From positions 27,247 through 91,246 of the forward strand of contig JAHIDZ010000001.1 in the NCBI GenBank assembly GCA_018901755.1: a stretch of 64,000 nucleotides of DNA, read 5' to 3'. The position numbers were made by a program, and so were the translations under genes. Below the pieces are notes generated by a model. That model had not been told where the DNA came from. It searched no databases and saw nothing but the letters and a program-made list of their open reading frames with translations. Of the stretch, positions 33,668-42,675 are shown piece by piece; position 1 is the first letter of the stretch; the number at the start of each line of letters is the position of its first letter. The DNA comes from Nanobdellota archaeon (GTDB lineage: Archaea; Aenigmatarchaeota; Aenigmatarchaeia; Aenigmatarchaeales; Aenigmatarchaeaceae).

Positions 33668-34111
33668 TTACCACATCTCTAACGTTATTGTTCCATATTT
33701 TATTGGATTTGTATTTTCTCTAATATATTCACGCATAGTCATTGTTCTTATTTGGGACAATCCAACAAATCCACAGAATAGAACTTCGTCGGTTCCATCA
33801 TTTATTGCCAATCTATATCCGCTGAGGTTAAATCTATCAAGCCCAGGGCACCGTCCATCATTTTCATTTGAATAATCATTCCATTCTTGTAATTTAATCG
33901 TGCTTAATGTATTTGGACTAACTGATAGTCCTATATCTGTGTCCAATAGAATCATATTTAACACAGAAACTGATTCAGATTTTAACATGTCAATTCTTGC
34001 ATCCATATTGGCAGAATTAAACGCTGTACCTATCTGATTCCCAACATAAAGAACAATTATAGCAAATACTACTACACCTAATATGAATTCAATTTTTACA
34101 GCGCCTTTCAT
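33668..34111 (-). CDS. Pilin-like protein (Met-Lys-Gly signal)
   Basis: 147 residues. Starts Met-Lys-Gly-Ala-Val-Lys-Ile-Glu-Phe-Ile-Leu with the Glu at the prepilin +5 place after Gly3, followed by a hydrophobic helix to about residue 28. A Cys near 89 and Phe-Cys-Gly near 112 could form a disulfide. Adjacent, without gap, to the platform-protein gene upstream, so it belongs to the pilus operon. Confidence 0.65.
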   Translation of the reverse strand: MKGAVKIEFILGVVVFAIIVLYVGNQIGTAFNSANMDARIDMLKSESVSVLNMILLDTDIGLSVSPNTLSTIKLQEWNDYSNENDGRCPGLDRFNLSGYRLAINDGTDEVLFCGFVGLSQIRTMTMREYIRENTNPIKYGTITLEMW

Positions 34112-35059
34112 TTAAATCAATCCTGTTTGGAATAAAATCATCAATATACCGAATCCGGAGAATGCCATTATCATGCTGTGTTTGATACCTGCAATTACAG
34201 AATTTTCACCGATTTGCCCAGCAACCAATCCGGCGAATATACCTTGCATGACAACCATCAGTAAGAATAATGAATTATAGTAACAAGCTGATCCGCCACC
34301 AAGATTAAACATTTGGCAAGTTAGTGCGTATACTGAACATGAGATACAGTAGATGTTTGACGATCCGATGCAAGCAATACATGGATCTTGGAAACTTAGT
34401 ATTCCTCCCATTGCAGCAGCTTCACTATTCATATCTAACATTGGTATTAGTGTTTTGGAAAGACCAATTATAATTCCAATAAAAATAAAGTATATTGCAT
34501 ACATAACCATTACGTGCTGCAACATCATGCTTTCTCTCTCTTTTTCAGTATCTTTTATTGTACTAATGTCTCCAGCGATTGCTTCCATAGTTCTTACAAT
34601 GTCACCACCAGACATGTATGCTTCATTAATTATTCTAATTACTCTTGATATTGTACCGGATCTTCTCATTCTTCTTGCAAACATATCTAAAACTTGTTGT
34701 AGAGGAGTTCCCCAAGAAAGCTGATCATTCATTTTTTTTATTTCATCGCTTAATTTTCCATAATCAGTTTTTGATACAATTTTTAATGCATCAGGTAATC
34801 CCATTCCAGCTTTCTGCGTTTCAGCAAGATCTAGAAGAAATACTGGAAGCTGATCTTCAATTACTTTGATGCTCTGATATTCAAAATATGAAATAAGTAT
34901 GTAAGGAATAACACCAACCAATATTGCTAATAGTAAAAAGTTTCCTATCATACCAATATTTCCCCAGAATGCAACTATTCCTATGAATACTAAAATGGCC
35001 GCAATTATAGGCGGTAGTTTTTTCAAATCTATTTTTGTTTTTATATCTTTCATATCCAT
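34112..35059 (-). CDS. Pilus platform protein (TadC/ArlJ-like) 2
   Basis: 315 residues with a T2SSF domain: hydrophobic segments near 14-60, a cytosolic stretch with Asp-Leu-Ala-Glu-Thr-Gln-Lys-Ala-Gly-Met-Gly-Leu-Pro (about 92-104) and Ala-Arg-Arg-Met-Arg-Arg-Ser, then membrane segments in the last third. This is the inner-membrane platform of type IV pili or archaella. A Cys-rich loop (six Cys around 225-258) is unusual. It pairs with a second T2SSF protein 4 nt upstream, as in Tad-type systems. Confidence 0.8.
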   Translation of the reverse strand: MDMKDIKTKIDLKKLPPIIAAILVFIGIVAFWGNIGMIGNFLLLAILVGVIPYILISYFEYQSIKVIEDQLPVFLLDLAETQKAGMGLPDALKIVSKTDYGKLSDEIKKMNDQLSWGTPLQQVLDMFARRMRRSGTISRVIRIINEAYMSGGDIVRTMEAIAGDISTIKDTEKERESMMLQHVMVMYAIYFIFIGIIIGLSKTLIPMLDMNSEAAAMGGILSFQDPCIACIGSSNIYCISCSVYALTCQMFNLGGGSACYYNSLFLLMVVMQGIFAGLVAGQIGENSVIAGIKHSMIMAFSGFGILMILFQTGLI

Positions 35060-35063
35060 ATTA

Positions 35064-35939
35064 TCACGCCGATGGAGATATTGTTTTAATTAAAAATATG
35101 AATCCAATAGATACGACTGGAAGTATCACAAATATTATCATAAATTGTATAAATGTCATAAATAGATTATTTCCACTACCACCGAATATTGACATCAGCG
35201 CGCTCATTATGACAAAAAATATTGAACCAACAAGGATAACAGTAAGATAAACTTCTATAAGTAATGATAGTGTTTGTGAATATTGTTCAAGTCTTCTTTT
35301 ATATTCAGCCATAAATCCTTTTGATTTTTCATGAAGAAAATCTGCAACATTTCCACCAGTAGTTAAAACAGTATCTAACCCCCATAATAATTCTTTAAAT
35401 TCTGGAGATGGTGTTCTTCCAGCAGTTTTTCTTATTGCACTTGTTAAATCCATTCCAAATGCTTCAACATCTCGGTTTATTTTTTCAGCTTCTCTAGAAA
35501 TTTCACCATATTCTTTAAATTTGGATAATACTTTGAACATAGTTGCTGGTGGTGCTCCACTCGATGCAATCGTAGACATGTATGTTGTAGCAAAGGATAT
35601 AGATGATTCTATATTCTTTTTTCTATAATTAGCTACACTTGATGGATGTGTGTAAAACAAGAAAAATATTCCAAGTTCTAAAAATATTGTTATTGTAAAA
35701 GAAAATATGAATGCCATTATCGCATCCTTGAATAGTAGTGTTGCTATTATTACTATGAAAGGAAATTCTATTACGAAAGCTAGTAGCAGGATGAAAAACA
35801 TCGCATAAACATATTCTGTAAGACTGAGAGGGATATTTGCATGTTGTAAATCACCCTTTATGCTGTCAAAATGTTTTATGTAGGGTTCCAACGTTCTGCC
35901 GAAAAATTTAAATGATAGACGTTTAAAAGTGTTCCACAT
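35064..35939 (-). CDS. Pilus platform protein (TadB/ArlJ-like) 1
   Basis: 291 residues, T2SSF domain. Two membrane segments at about 42-62 and 67-95, a cytosolic loop containing Ser-Ser-Gly-Ala-Pro-Pro-Ala-Thr-Met-Phe (about 130), then Gly-Gly-Asn-Val-Ala-Asp-Phe-Leu, and two or three C-terminal membrane segments. Together with the adjacent protein it would form a split platform. It follows the ATPase gene by 8 nt. Confidence 0.82.
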   Translation of the reverse strand: MWNTFKRLSFKFFGRTLEPYIKHFDSIKGDLQHANIPLSLTEYVYAMFFILLLAFVIEFPFIVIIATLLFKDAIMAFIFSFTITIFLELGIFFLFYTHPSSVANYRKKNIESSISFATTYMSTIASSGAPPATMFKVLSKFKEYGEISREAEKINRDVEAFGMDLTSAIRKTAGRTPSPEFKELLWGLDTVLTTGGNVADFLHEKSKGFMAEYKRRLEQYSQTLSLLIEVYLTVILVGSIFFVIMSALMSIFGGSGNNLFMTFIQFMIIFVILPVVSIGFIFLIKTISPSA

Positions 35940-35947
35940 TATTATCC

Positions 35948-37672
35948 CTAAATTGAATCTAGTAGCTCATCTGGTCGCGTGCTATATGCCTTTGTGATTC
36001 TTGCCATGTCTTTATAGTCTGTTATATTACTGTCAGTCATCCAAGTAAGTATTTTTGATCTTCGTTCCATTTCCTTTTGAAGTACAGCCGCATTTATTCC
36101 ATGCTGTTCGCTTATTCTTCTTAATACTACAGAAGAATTTTTAGCATCAAATTTATCTGTTAGTGGGTTCCATCTGAATATTTCGTTGAATATAGGCATA
36201 TTTCTTTCACGATCGAATCCATTGATTTCATATACGTTAGTTATTTTTCTAACGTAAGAATTTTCATATTTTATTTTTGTTATGAATATAACTACATCCA
36301 ACGCTTCAATAAGATTAGGCGGTAAACTAATTGGTGGCGTTGTTATTCTATTTACTAATCTTTCGATAGTATCAGCATGGATTGTTGCCAATGAAGGATG
36401 TCCAGTTGCTATCTGTTGGAATAATACAAATGCTTCTTTACCTCTTACTTCTCCAACTATTAGGAAGTCCGGTCTTTGTCTTAATGATTCTCTAAGCAGA
36501 TCAAATAAATCAACTTCTCCAATGTTTCTTCCACTTATTTCAGCAATTGGTTGACGAGCTACCTGAGGTATCCAGTGTGGATGTGGTAGACGTAATTCCG
36601 GAGTATCTTCTATCGATACAATTTTTAATTCTGGTTTAATGAATAATGATAATGCATTTAACAACGATGTTTTACCAGAAGCTGTTCCTCCAGATACAAG
36701 TATTGATCTTCCATATTCAATTATTAACCACAAATATGATAGAACCTTTGCGTCAACTGTTTTGAATTTCATAAGATGTATTGGAGTAAGTGGTTCTTCG
36801 GTGAATTTTCTAATTGTAAAGTTTGATCCACGTCTAGCAATATCAGTACCAAGTGTTGCTTGTATTCTAGATCCGTCTGGTAATGATCCGCCGACCAGTG
36901 GAGATGCTACAGAAACAGTTTTACCACATCTTTGCGCGATTTTATTTACAAATTTATCAAGTTCTTCCCCACTATCAAATGTAACATTTGTTCGTATGCT
37001 TCCAATTTTAGGATTTCTATGATAAATATAAATTGGTATACCTATTCCGTCGCAGCTAATATCTTCTATGTCGGCATCTTGCATCAATGGTTCTATTTTT
37101 TCTAATCCAACGAAGTCACGTTCAATATAATAAAGTAATTGATCTTGTTTTTCTTTTGGCATATTTTTTGCAAGTAGATATACCATTTCTTGGAATTTCT
37201 CCATCAAGTATGTTCTAGCATCACTTTTTCTTAGTGTAGTGAAATCAACATCAAGTTTTTCAACTAAAGAACTTTTTATTCTATATAAGATATCTTGTTC
37301 ATCTGGTGTAAGTTTAGGTTCCATTAAATTATACACAAGTGCAGATTCGGCAGCAATCCATCTTATATTTGTAGCTGCAAAAGGTTTTACAGAATTTCTA
37401 GGAATTAAAGCATAACTGATATTTATGTCTCTATTGCTACTATCACTGTCTTTGCTAGGTATTGTATATTTCGGAGCAACATCTACAAGCGAGATGCCTT
37501 CTGTTTTCTTAGGTTCTTCTTTAGGTGCCGATTGCATTTGAAATTGTACTGGATAAGGATATGGATAGGGTTGCATCGATGGTGTTTGTTTTTTCTTTTT
37601 AGCTTCTTCCTCATCAAGTATATTTTGATATCCCTTTACTGCTTTTTTAAAAGTTTTTTTTGCTAAATTCAT
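35948..37672 (-). CDS. Type IV pilus/secretion assembly ATPase (TadA/ArlI-like)
   Basis: 574 residues. Walker A Gly-Gly-Thr-Ala-Ser-Gly-Lys-Thr-Ser (about 332), Asp box Ile-Glu-Asp-Thr-Pro-Glu-Leu (about 357), Walker B Leu-Ile-Val-Gly-Glu-Val-Arg-Gly (about 401) and His box Gly-His-Pro-Ser-Leu-Ala-Thr-Ile-His-Ala-Asp (about 422) are all intact. The N-terminal ~75 residues are Gln/Pro/Tyr-rich and low-complexity. It powers pilus assembly from the cytoplasmic face. It overlaps the upstream pilin gene by 4 nt. Confidence 0.92.
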   Translation of the reverse strand: MNLAKKTFKKAVKGYQNILDEEEAKKKKQTPSMQPYPYPYPVQFQMQSAPKEEPKKTEGISLVDVAPKYTIPSKDSDSSNRDINISYALIPRNSVKPFAATNIRWIAAESALVYNLMEPKLTPDEQDILYRIKSSLVEKLDVDFTTLRKSDARTYLMEKFQEMVYLLAKNMPKEKQDQLLYYIERDFVGLEKIEPLMQDADIEDISCDGIGIPIYIYHRNPKIGSIRTNVTFDSGEELDKFVNKIAQRCGKTVSVASPLVGGSLPDGSRIQATLGTDIARRGSNFTIRKFTEEPLTPIHLMKFKTVDAKVLSYLWLIIEYGRSILVSGGTASGKTSLLNALSLFIKPELKIVSIEDTPELRLPHPHWIPQVARQPIAEISGRNIGEVDLFDLLRESLRQRPDFLIVGEVRGKEAFVLFQQIATGHPSLATIHADTIERLVNRITTPPISLPPNLIEALDVVIFITKIKYENSYVRKITNVYEINGFDRERNMPIFNEIFRWNPLTDKFDAKNSSVVLRRISEQHGINAAVLQKEMERRSKILTWMTDSNITDYKDMARITKAYSTRPDELLDSI

Positions 37673-38085
37673 GATAGTTCAACCCAGCCTTCGTTGTATT
37701 TTATATTAATTTCTCCTTTTGTGCTATATATTATATTTGATGGCCTAATATTAATGTTATATACGTCTAGGGTAGTCCCTATTTTATAGTTTTCTGTGCT
37801 ATTGACATTGAGTAAGTTGTCATATTTTATTAAATACATACCACCAGATATCTTGGTAGGTATTTTTAGCTTGTATTCTATTGTGCTGTCTGTGATAATA
37901 CCATATTCATATATTTTTACAATAGAGCCCCTGATAGATTCGCCTAATTTTTCAAATTGAACAATACCAGAATCTTCTCTTATTCCAGCATTAATGCTAT
38001 TAAACGTAGTGTATATTCCTACCACAAGCGCAATTCCTATTGCAAAGAAAAGAACATATTCAATGGTAAGATACTGCCCTTTCAT
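37669..38085 (-). CDS. Pilin-like protein (Met-Lys-Gly signal)
   Basis: 138 residues. Starts Met-Lys-Gly-Gln-Tyr-Leu-Thr-Ile-Glu-Tyr-Val, with Glu9, then a hydrophobic helix to about 27. The rest is strand-rich with no Cys. Its stop overlaps the ATPase start (ATGA), linking pilin and motor translation. Confidence 0.65.
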   Translation of the reverse strand: MKGQYLTIEYVLFFAIGIALVVGIYTTFNSINAGIREDSGIVQFEKLGESIRGSIVKIYEYGIITDSTIEYKLKIPTKISGGMYLIKYDNLLNVNSTENYKIGTTLDVYNINIRPSNIIYSTKGEINIKYNEGWVELS

Positions 38086-38116
38086 AAAATTAGTTAGTCA
38101 TAACCAGTATAAAAGA

Positions 38117-38620
38117 TTATTTAAAAGTGATTTTTATCTTCACATATGTTATATCATTCTTGGTAAATACAGAATCCTTTTCTATATACACTCTTAATGG
38201 TGTTGCTATACGGATTTCATCTGTATATAGGTAAGGAGTTATTTGGCTTTGTGGATAATGTAATTGCATTCTTAGTGTAGTTCCTTCGAGCTTTTCACTT
38301 ATGACTGAATAACCGGATGATATATTGATCCATTCATTGGGTATGTCTACAGCAAACTGGCTTCTTATTTCAATTGTACTTGGATCTAAAACTTCAATTG
38401 TTGCTGCGATATCATAGTTTAGCGAATCCTGTCCGCCGAATTTTATAATATTTTGTATTTTTTGATCTAAATTATTTAGGAAGTTTTCAGCAGAATTAAG
38501 TTTTGCCATATCATTGCTTCTTGTAAATATACCTTGACTCCACACAATAGCAGACATGAATAGAGATACGCTTATTACAAAAAGTAGAATAAATACAATT
38601 ATCTCCGACGCGCCTTTCAT
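38117..38620 (-). CDS. Pilin-like protein (Met-Lys-Gly signal)
   Basis: 167 residues. Starts Met-Lys-Gly-Ala-Ser-Glu-Ile-Ile-Val-Phe; hydrophobic to about residue 30. No Cys and a strand-rich body with a Tyr-Pro-Gln-Ser-Gln segment near 123. Lies in the same direction as the pilus genes, 31 nt before the next. Confidence 0.6.
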   Translation of the reverse strand: MKGASEIIVFILLFVISVSLFMSAIVWSQGIFTRSNDMAKLNSAENFLNNLDQKIQNIIKFGGQDSLNYDIAATIEVLDPSTIEIRSQFAVDIPNEWINISSGYSVISEKLEGTTLRMQLHYPQSQITPYLYTDEIRIATPLRVYIEKDSVFTKNDITYVKIKITFK

Positions 38621-38645
38621 AGATAATTGTTTGTTAAATTAGTAT

Positions 38646-39119
38646 TTATTGGCAAGCCATTGTGGTTACTTGTTCTAAATCGCCATATATTACAGTAACT
38701 TGTTTACCACACCATTCGCCAATATATCCACTGCTCGTTGTGGCGTTAGTTATAGTATGCGTTATAGTTTCTCCAGATATCAAATCGCCTGTTTGCGTGG
38801 AAGTTATTTCTGCTGGTATACCAGGTGTTACCGGAATAGTAACTGTACCTATTAAAATATTGAAATATTCTTTTTTTAATGTTGTTGTTCCAGTGTTTGT
38901 TACTTTTACATATGCTTCATCGGCTACAAGATTATTATCATACGCTGAAACTATTGAGAATCCGGATCCTATCTGTGCTGCCGCGGCACCTGCTGCTTCG
39001 CCTGCGCTACCAGATATGTCTTCGAAAACTCCAGTAAACCATACATATGCCATTGCAGACAATGCTACGGTAATCATTAATATCAAAACAACTGCTATTA
39101 CAGCTGATATTCCTTTCAT
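38646..39119 (-). CDS. Archaellin/pilin-like protein (Met-Lys-Gly signal)
   Basis: 157 residues. Starts Met-Lys-Gly-Ile-Ser-Ala-Val-Ile-Ala-Val-Val with hydrophobic residues to about 30, the flagellin/pilin N-domain common to archaea, followed by Ala/Gly-rich residues (Gly-Glu-Ala-Ala-Gly-Ala-Ala-Ala) and a strand-rich domain with Cys near 138 and 156. Likely a structural subunit. Overlaps the next gene by 4 nt. Confidence 0.7.
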   Translation of the reverse strand: MKGISAVIAVVLILMITVALSAMAYVWFTGVFEDISGSAGEAAGAAAAQIGSGFSIVSAYDNNLVADEAYVKVTNTGTTTLKKEYFNILIGTVTIPVTPGIPAEITSTQTGDLISGETITHTITNATTSSGYIGEWCGKQVTVIYGDLEQVTTMACQ

Positions 39120-39343
39120 TTTTTTCTACCTCCTTTCATATGAGTTCCTAATAGTATGTTAACTATTAGCATTTGTATTAGTATTAGTATTAAGATTGAC
39201 AATAGTGCGTTAGTAAGCATTGCTGTATCTGTTGGTCTTAATGCAAATACTGTTAATAACAACAGTGATACTATAGCTATTAGAATTTCCACTACGCAAA
39301 ATATTGGTTTTAACCATTTTGGTTCTATCAATTTCATAATCAT
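39116..39343 (-). CDS. Small two-span membrane protein in pilus cluster
   Basis: 75 residues, two hydrophobic segments (about 13-34 and 39-63) and a basic tail (His-Met-Lys-Gly-Gly-Arg-Lys-Lys). Its end overlaps the next pilin gene by ATGA, and its start abuts the coiled-coil gene. Perhaps an accessory of the platform; no family recognised. Confidence 0.55.
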   Translation of the reverse strand: MIMKLIEPKWLKPIFCVVEILIAIVSLLLLTVFALRPTDTAMLTNALLSILILILIQMLIVNILLGTHMKGGRKK

Positions 39344-39835
39344 TTAAAACTCCCTCTTTATTTTCATATTTGGATATGACGATAATATTTTTGAAACAGG
39401 TGTTCCTGCTTTAATCTTTTTGTTAAGATTTTCTATTGCTTCCATCATAGCCTTGTTTTGTTCTTCCATATTTTTTATCTGATCAAATATTGGTTTCATT
39501 GCTTCTGGTCCAGGCGCTGATGTTTCTTCGCGTCCAGCAGATTCTATTAGTTTAATCAAGTCTCTTATTTCATCAATCATTTGATCTATTTTTAATGGAA
39601 GTTTTGCTAATTCGTTTCTTAAGTCTAAATTAGCATGTATAACTTCATTAATTATTTTTTGATTTGTTCTAATTAATTCAATTATTTGAGATATCAGTCC
39701 TTGTAATTGTGGTACTGAGCCAGCTTTTTCTAATCCTTCAATTCTTGCTTCTAAACGTTTCATAGGAGCAACTGGTATCATAGAATAATTATCTTTGTCG
39801 CTGGTAGATTCGACTATTTCAAACTCTTCTGACAT
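39344..39835 (-). CDS. Coiled-coil protein in pilus cluster
   Basis: 163 residues, cytosolic, with heptad-like helices from about 25 to 95 and again about 105-140. It resembles the short coiled-coil proteins (ArlC/D/E region) encoded with archaella, but sequence identity to them is not evident. It abuts the membrane gene downstream. Possible cytosolic ring or scaffold component; inferred from context only. Confidence 0.5.
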   Translation of the reverse strand: MSEEFEIVESTSDKDNYSMIPVAPMKRLEARIEGLEKAGSVPQLQGLISQIIELIRTNQKIINEVIHANLDLRNELAKLPLKIDQMIDEIRDLIKLIESAGREETSAPGPEAMKPIFDQIKNMEEQNKAMMEAIENLNKKIKAGTPVSKILSSYPNMKIKREF

Positions 39836-39904
39836 AAAGTAGAATTTGTTAAACCTATATTTAAATGTTCCTAAAAGTTTTAATTTAAGTAATTATTTCT
39901 GAAT

Positions 39905-40429
39905 CTAACTATCTATTGGGTTTGGTGGATTTATTGGACTTAAGCATATTTCTAACTCAGGACATAAAACTGTTTCTTCAACAGAACCTGCAGGAGCACT
40001 TACCTTAAGAATAATTTCTTTATCAGTATTAAAGTATATTTCATCGCTTGTTCTATAACTAAATTGTTTGACTTCGCCTGCATCAAGACTTGTATCTTCT
40101 TTTATAGACACTGAAGTGGTGAATAGATTGTCTATATCAGTATTGTCAATGAATGCGCCCATTTCACCAGAAGCAATATTTTTTGTTCCTGTATTTTTAA
40201 CAGCAAATGTAAGAACATTATCACAGTGCGTTTCATCTCTATATTCACATTTTATAGTCAGTATTTCTACAGTTTTTGAAAGGCTATCTGTTGCGCCACT
40301 TACTTGCTCTTCGGATGTATCTCCAACCATCTCAAACATTCCAGTTGCCCATCCATAAGCCATTCCAATTATAGCTACCGTTATGACTACTATCAGAACA
40401 GTTGCCAATACAGCTGATATTCCTTTCAT
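39905..40429 (-). CDS. Pilin-like protein, twin A
   Basis: 174 residues. Begins Met-Lys-Gly-Ile-Ser-Ala-Val-Leu-Ala-Thr-Val with a hydrophobic helix to about 30. The first ~41 residues are identical to those of the next pilin gene upstream. The C-terminal region diverges, except for Leu-Lys-Val-Ser-Ala-Pro-Ala-Gly-Ser-Val-Glu-Glu near 147. Cys occur near 59 and 68 and a pair near 160. Probably a structural pilin. Confidence 0.72.
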   Translation of the reverse strand: MKGISAVLATVLIVVITVAIIGMAYGWATGMFEMVGDTSEEQVSGATDSLSKTVEILTIKCEYRDETHCDNVLTFAVKNTGTKNIASGEMGAFIDNTDIDNLFTTSVSIKEDTSLDAGEVKQFSYRTSDEIYFNTDKEIILKVSAPAGSVEETVLCPELEICLSPINPPNPIDS

Positions 40430-40435
40430 ATTAAT
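40308..40435. repeat. 128-bp identical duplicate, copy 1
   Basis: Identical, base for base, to 40788-40915. It covers the start codons and N-terminal helices of the two twin pilin genes plus about 6 nt upstream. Confidence 0.9.
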
Positions 40436-40498
40436 ATTTTAATATATTCTGCTATTTAAACATATCGAAAATAAGAATAAAGAAAAAAAAGAGATTAA

Positions 40499-40909
40499 TT
40501 AGCATGTCACATCTTCTTCAACAGAACCTGCAGGAGCACTTACTTTAAGAGATCCACTAACTGCGTTAGAAATTGTGAATTCTTGAGTTATTCCTGAAGT
40601 TATTTCAGTAGTTGCTGTGTCTGGACTTGTTGTTTGCATTTCATTTTCTAAAAATACACTTAGTTCTCCAGCTTCTATATCTTTAGTTCCAGTTGCTCTG
40701 ACAGAGAAAGTTATTGTCTCGCCTATACAACCTGCTGTTACGATTTGAACAGATTTTAACATATTATCAGTGACGCCTGCTACATTTTCTTCGGATGTAT
40801 CTCCAACCATCTCAAACATTCCAGTTGCCCATCCATAAGCCATTCCAATTATAGCTACCGTTATGACTACTATCAGAACAGTTGCCAATACAGCTGATAT
40901 TCCTTTCAT
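40499..40909 (-). CDS. Pilin-like protein, twin B
   Basis: 136 residues from the Met-Lys-Gly start; the reading frame extends further upstream into the thermosome gene, but homology to twin A fixes the start. N-terminal ~41 residues and DNA are identical to twin A; the outer domain is shorter and different, ending again in Leu-Lys-Val-Ser-Ala-Pro-Ala-Gly-Ser-Val-Glu-Glu-Asp-Val-Thr-Cys. Probably an alternative structural pilin. Confidence 0.72.
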   Translation of the reverse strand: MKGISAVLATVLIVVITVAIIGMAYGWATGMFEMVGDTSEENVAGVTDNMLKSVQIVTAGCIGETITFSVRATGTKDIEAGELSVFLENEMQTTSPDTATTEITSGITQEFTISNAVSGSLKVSAPAGSVEEDVTC

Positions 40910-40915
40910 ATTAAT
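40788..40915. repeat. 128-bp identical duplicate, copy 2
   Basis: Partner of 40308-40435, offset by exactly 480 nt. Sequence differs at once on both sides, which points to recent duplication or gene conversion limited to the N-terminal coding part. Confidence 0.9.
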
Positions 40916-40940
40916 TATTAACATTACCCGATATATAAAA

Positions 40941-42578
40941 CTAATATTCGCCCATTGGCATTCCACCAGGTGGCATCTGTGGCGATCTATCAAGTTTACC
41001 TGCCGAAATAATGTCATCAATTCTTAGAATCATTTCAGCTGCTTCTGCTGCTGATTTAATTGCTTGTGTTTTTATTTTCAGCGGCTCGATTACACCAAGT
41101 GTTTTCATATCAACTATTTGACCAGTGTATACATTTACACCGTAAGTAGTTTTACCTTCTTCATGTGCAGCTCGTATTGCAACTAAAATATCAATTGGAT
41201 CTAAACCTGCGTTCTCAGCTAAAGTTCGTGGAATTATTTCCATTGCTTCTGCGAATGCAATTATAGCTAATTGTTCACGTCCATGATATTCTTGTGAAAA
41301 TATTCTTAATCCATGAGACACAGCTTCTTCTGGCGAACCACCGCCAGCTACAACTTTACCAACTTCTAAAGCAGATGCAATTCCTTTTACTGAATCGGTT
41401 ACAGCACGTTCAACTTCTTCTATTACATGTTCTGTTCCGCCACGTATCAGAATAGAAACAGCTTTTGGATTAGTGCATTCTCTTACAAATATCATATTAT
41501 CTCCAGCAATTTTCTTTTCTTCAACCAATCCAGCAAAACCTAAATCATCAGAAGATAAATCTTCTATATTCATTAGAACTTTTCCACCAGTTGCTCTTGC
41601 TAATTTTTCCATGTCAGATTTTTTAACACGTCTTGCCGTAGTGATTCCTTTCTTGAATAGATAATGTTGCGCCATATCATCAATTCCTTTTTGTGAAAAT
41701 AATACATTACATCCAGTTTTTACAATTTTTTCAACCATTTCTTTCAAAATTCTATCTTCTTGATTTAAGAAATTTTGTAATTGTTCTGGTGAAGTAATTT
41801 GTATTTGTGTATCTGTTTCAGGTTTTTCAATTTCTAAAGAGTAGTCGATTAAAGCAATTTTTGCATCTTTAATGCTTTTTGACATTCCAGGATGAACAAT
41901 TTCTTTATCAATTATTATTCCTCTTATTAGTTCTGTATCTTCTATTGATCCGCCAGTTTTCTTTTCAATTTGTATATTTGCTATATCTACTATAGTTTTA
42001 TCATTAACAGTTTCAGCTATGGTGTTTATTGCATCTACTGATATTTTTGCTAAATATATTGCTGCTTTTTCAGAACTTTTTCCAGTCATCGCGGTTATAG
42101 CAAGTTTATTTAAAATATCTTTATCTTTGTATGTTATTTTTTCAGAAATTTGATCTAAAATTTCTAATGCTTTTTCTTTTGCAAATTTGTAACCTTTAGT
42201 TATGACAGTTGGGTGTATATTTTGATCTAAAAGTCCAACTGCTTTGGTTAATAATTCGCCTGCAAGAATAGCAGCTGTTGTGGTTCCGTCTCCAACTTCC
42301 TGATCTTGTGTTTTAGCTACCTCTACTAGCATCTTAGCTGCAGGATGTTCAATCTGCATTTCTTCAAGAATCGTAACTCCATCGTTAGTAATAACAATAT
42401 CTCCCATTGAATCAACTAACATCTTATCCATACCCTTTGGGCCTAGTGTAGTTCGTACTGCATCAGCCACTACTCTGGCAGCAGCTATGTTAGCATGTTG
42501 TGCTCCTTTACCCATTGCTCGAAAAGTTCCTTCTGGTAATACTAAAATTGGTTGATTCCCCATTTGATTTTGATTCAT
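40941..42578 (-). CDS. thsA: Thermosome (group II chaperonin) subunit
   Basis: 545 residues. Landmarks: [11 protein letters not shown] (about 42), Gly-Asp-Gly-Thr-Thr-Thr-Ala (about 97, ATPase site), Met-Thr-Gly-Lys near 165, Gly-Gly-Gly-Ser-Pro-Glu near 413 and a C-terminal tail with Gly-Gly-Met-Pro-Met-Gly. It folds proteins in an ATP-driven double ring. Only one subunit gene is seen in this window. It is divergent from the MFS gene. Confidence 0.96.
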   Translation of the reverse strand: MNQNQMGNQPILVLPEGTFRAMGKGAQHANIAAARVVADAVRTTLGPKGMDKMLVDSMGDIVITNDGVTILEEMQIEHPAAKMLVEVAKTQDQEVGDGTTTAAILAGELLTKAVGLLDQNIHPTVITKGYKFAKEKALEILDQISEKITYKDKDILNKLAITAMTGKSSEKAAIYLAKISVDAINTIAETVNDKTIVDIANIQIEKKTGGSIEDTELIRGIIIDKEIVHPGMSKSIKDAKIALIDYSLEIEKPETDTQIQITSPEQLQNFLNQEDRILKEMVEKIVKTGCNVLFSQKGIDDMAQHYLFKKGITTARRVKKSDMEKLARATGGKVLMNIEDLSSDDLGFAGLVEEKKIAGDNMIFVRECTNPKAVSILIRGGTEHVIEEVERAVTDSVKGIASALEVGKVVAGGGSPEEAVSHGLRIFSQEYHGREQLAIIAFAEAMEIIPRTLAENAGLDPIDILVAIRAAHEEGKTTYGVNVYTGQIVDMKTLGVIEPLKIKTQAIKSAAEAAEMILRIDDIISAGKLDRSPQMPPGGMPMGEY

Positions 42579-42675
42579 TATTATTCACCTCATATTTTTA
42601 TGTGCATGTAAGTATACTGCTTTTCAAAGATATTTAAAGGTTATGTTTAATAAGTTCAGATTTAATATTTTTGCT

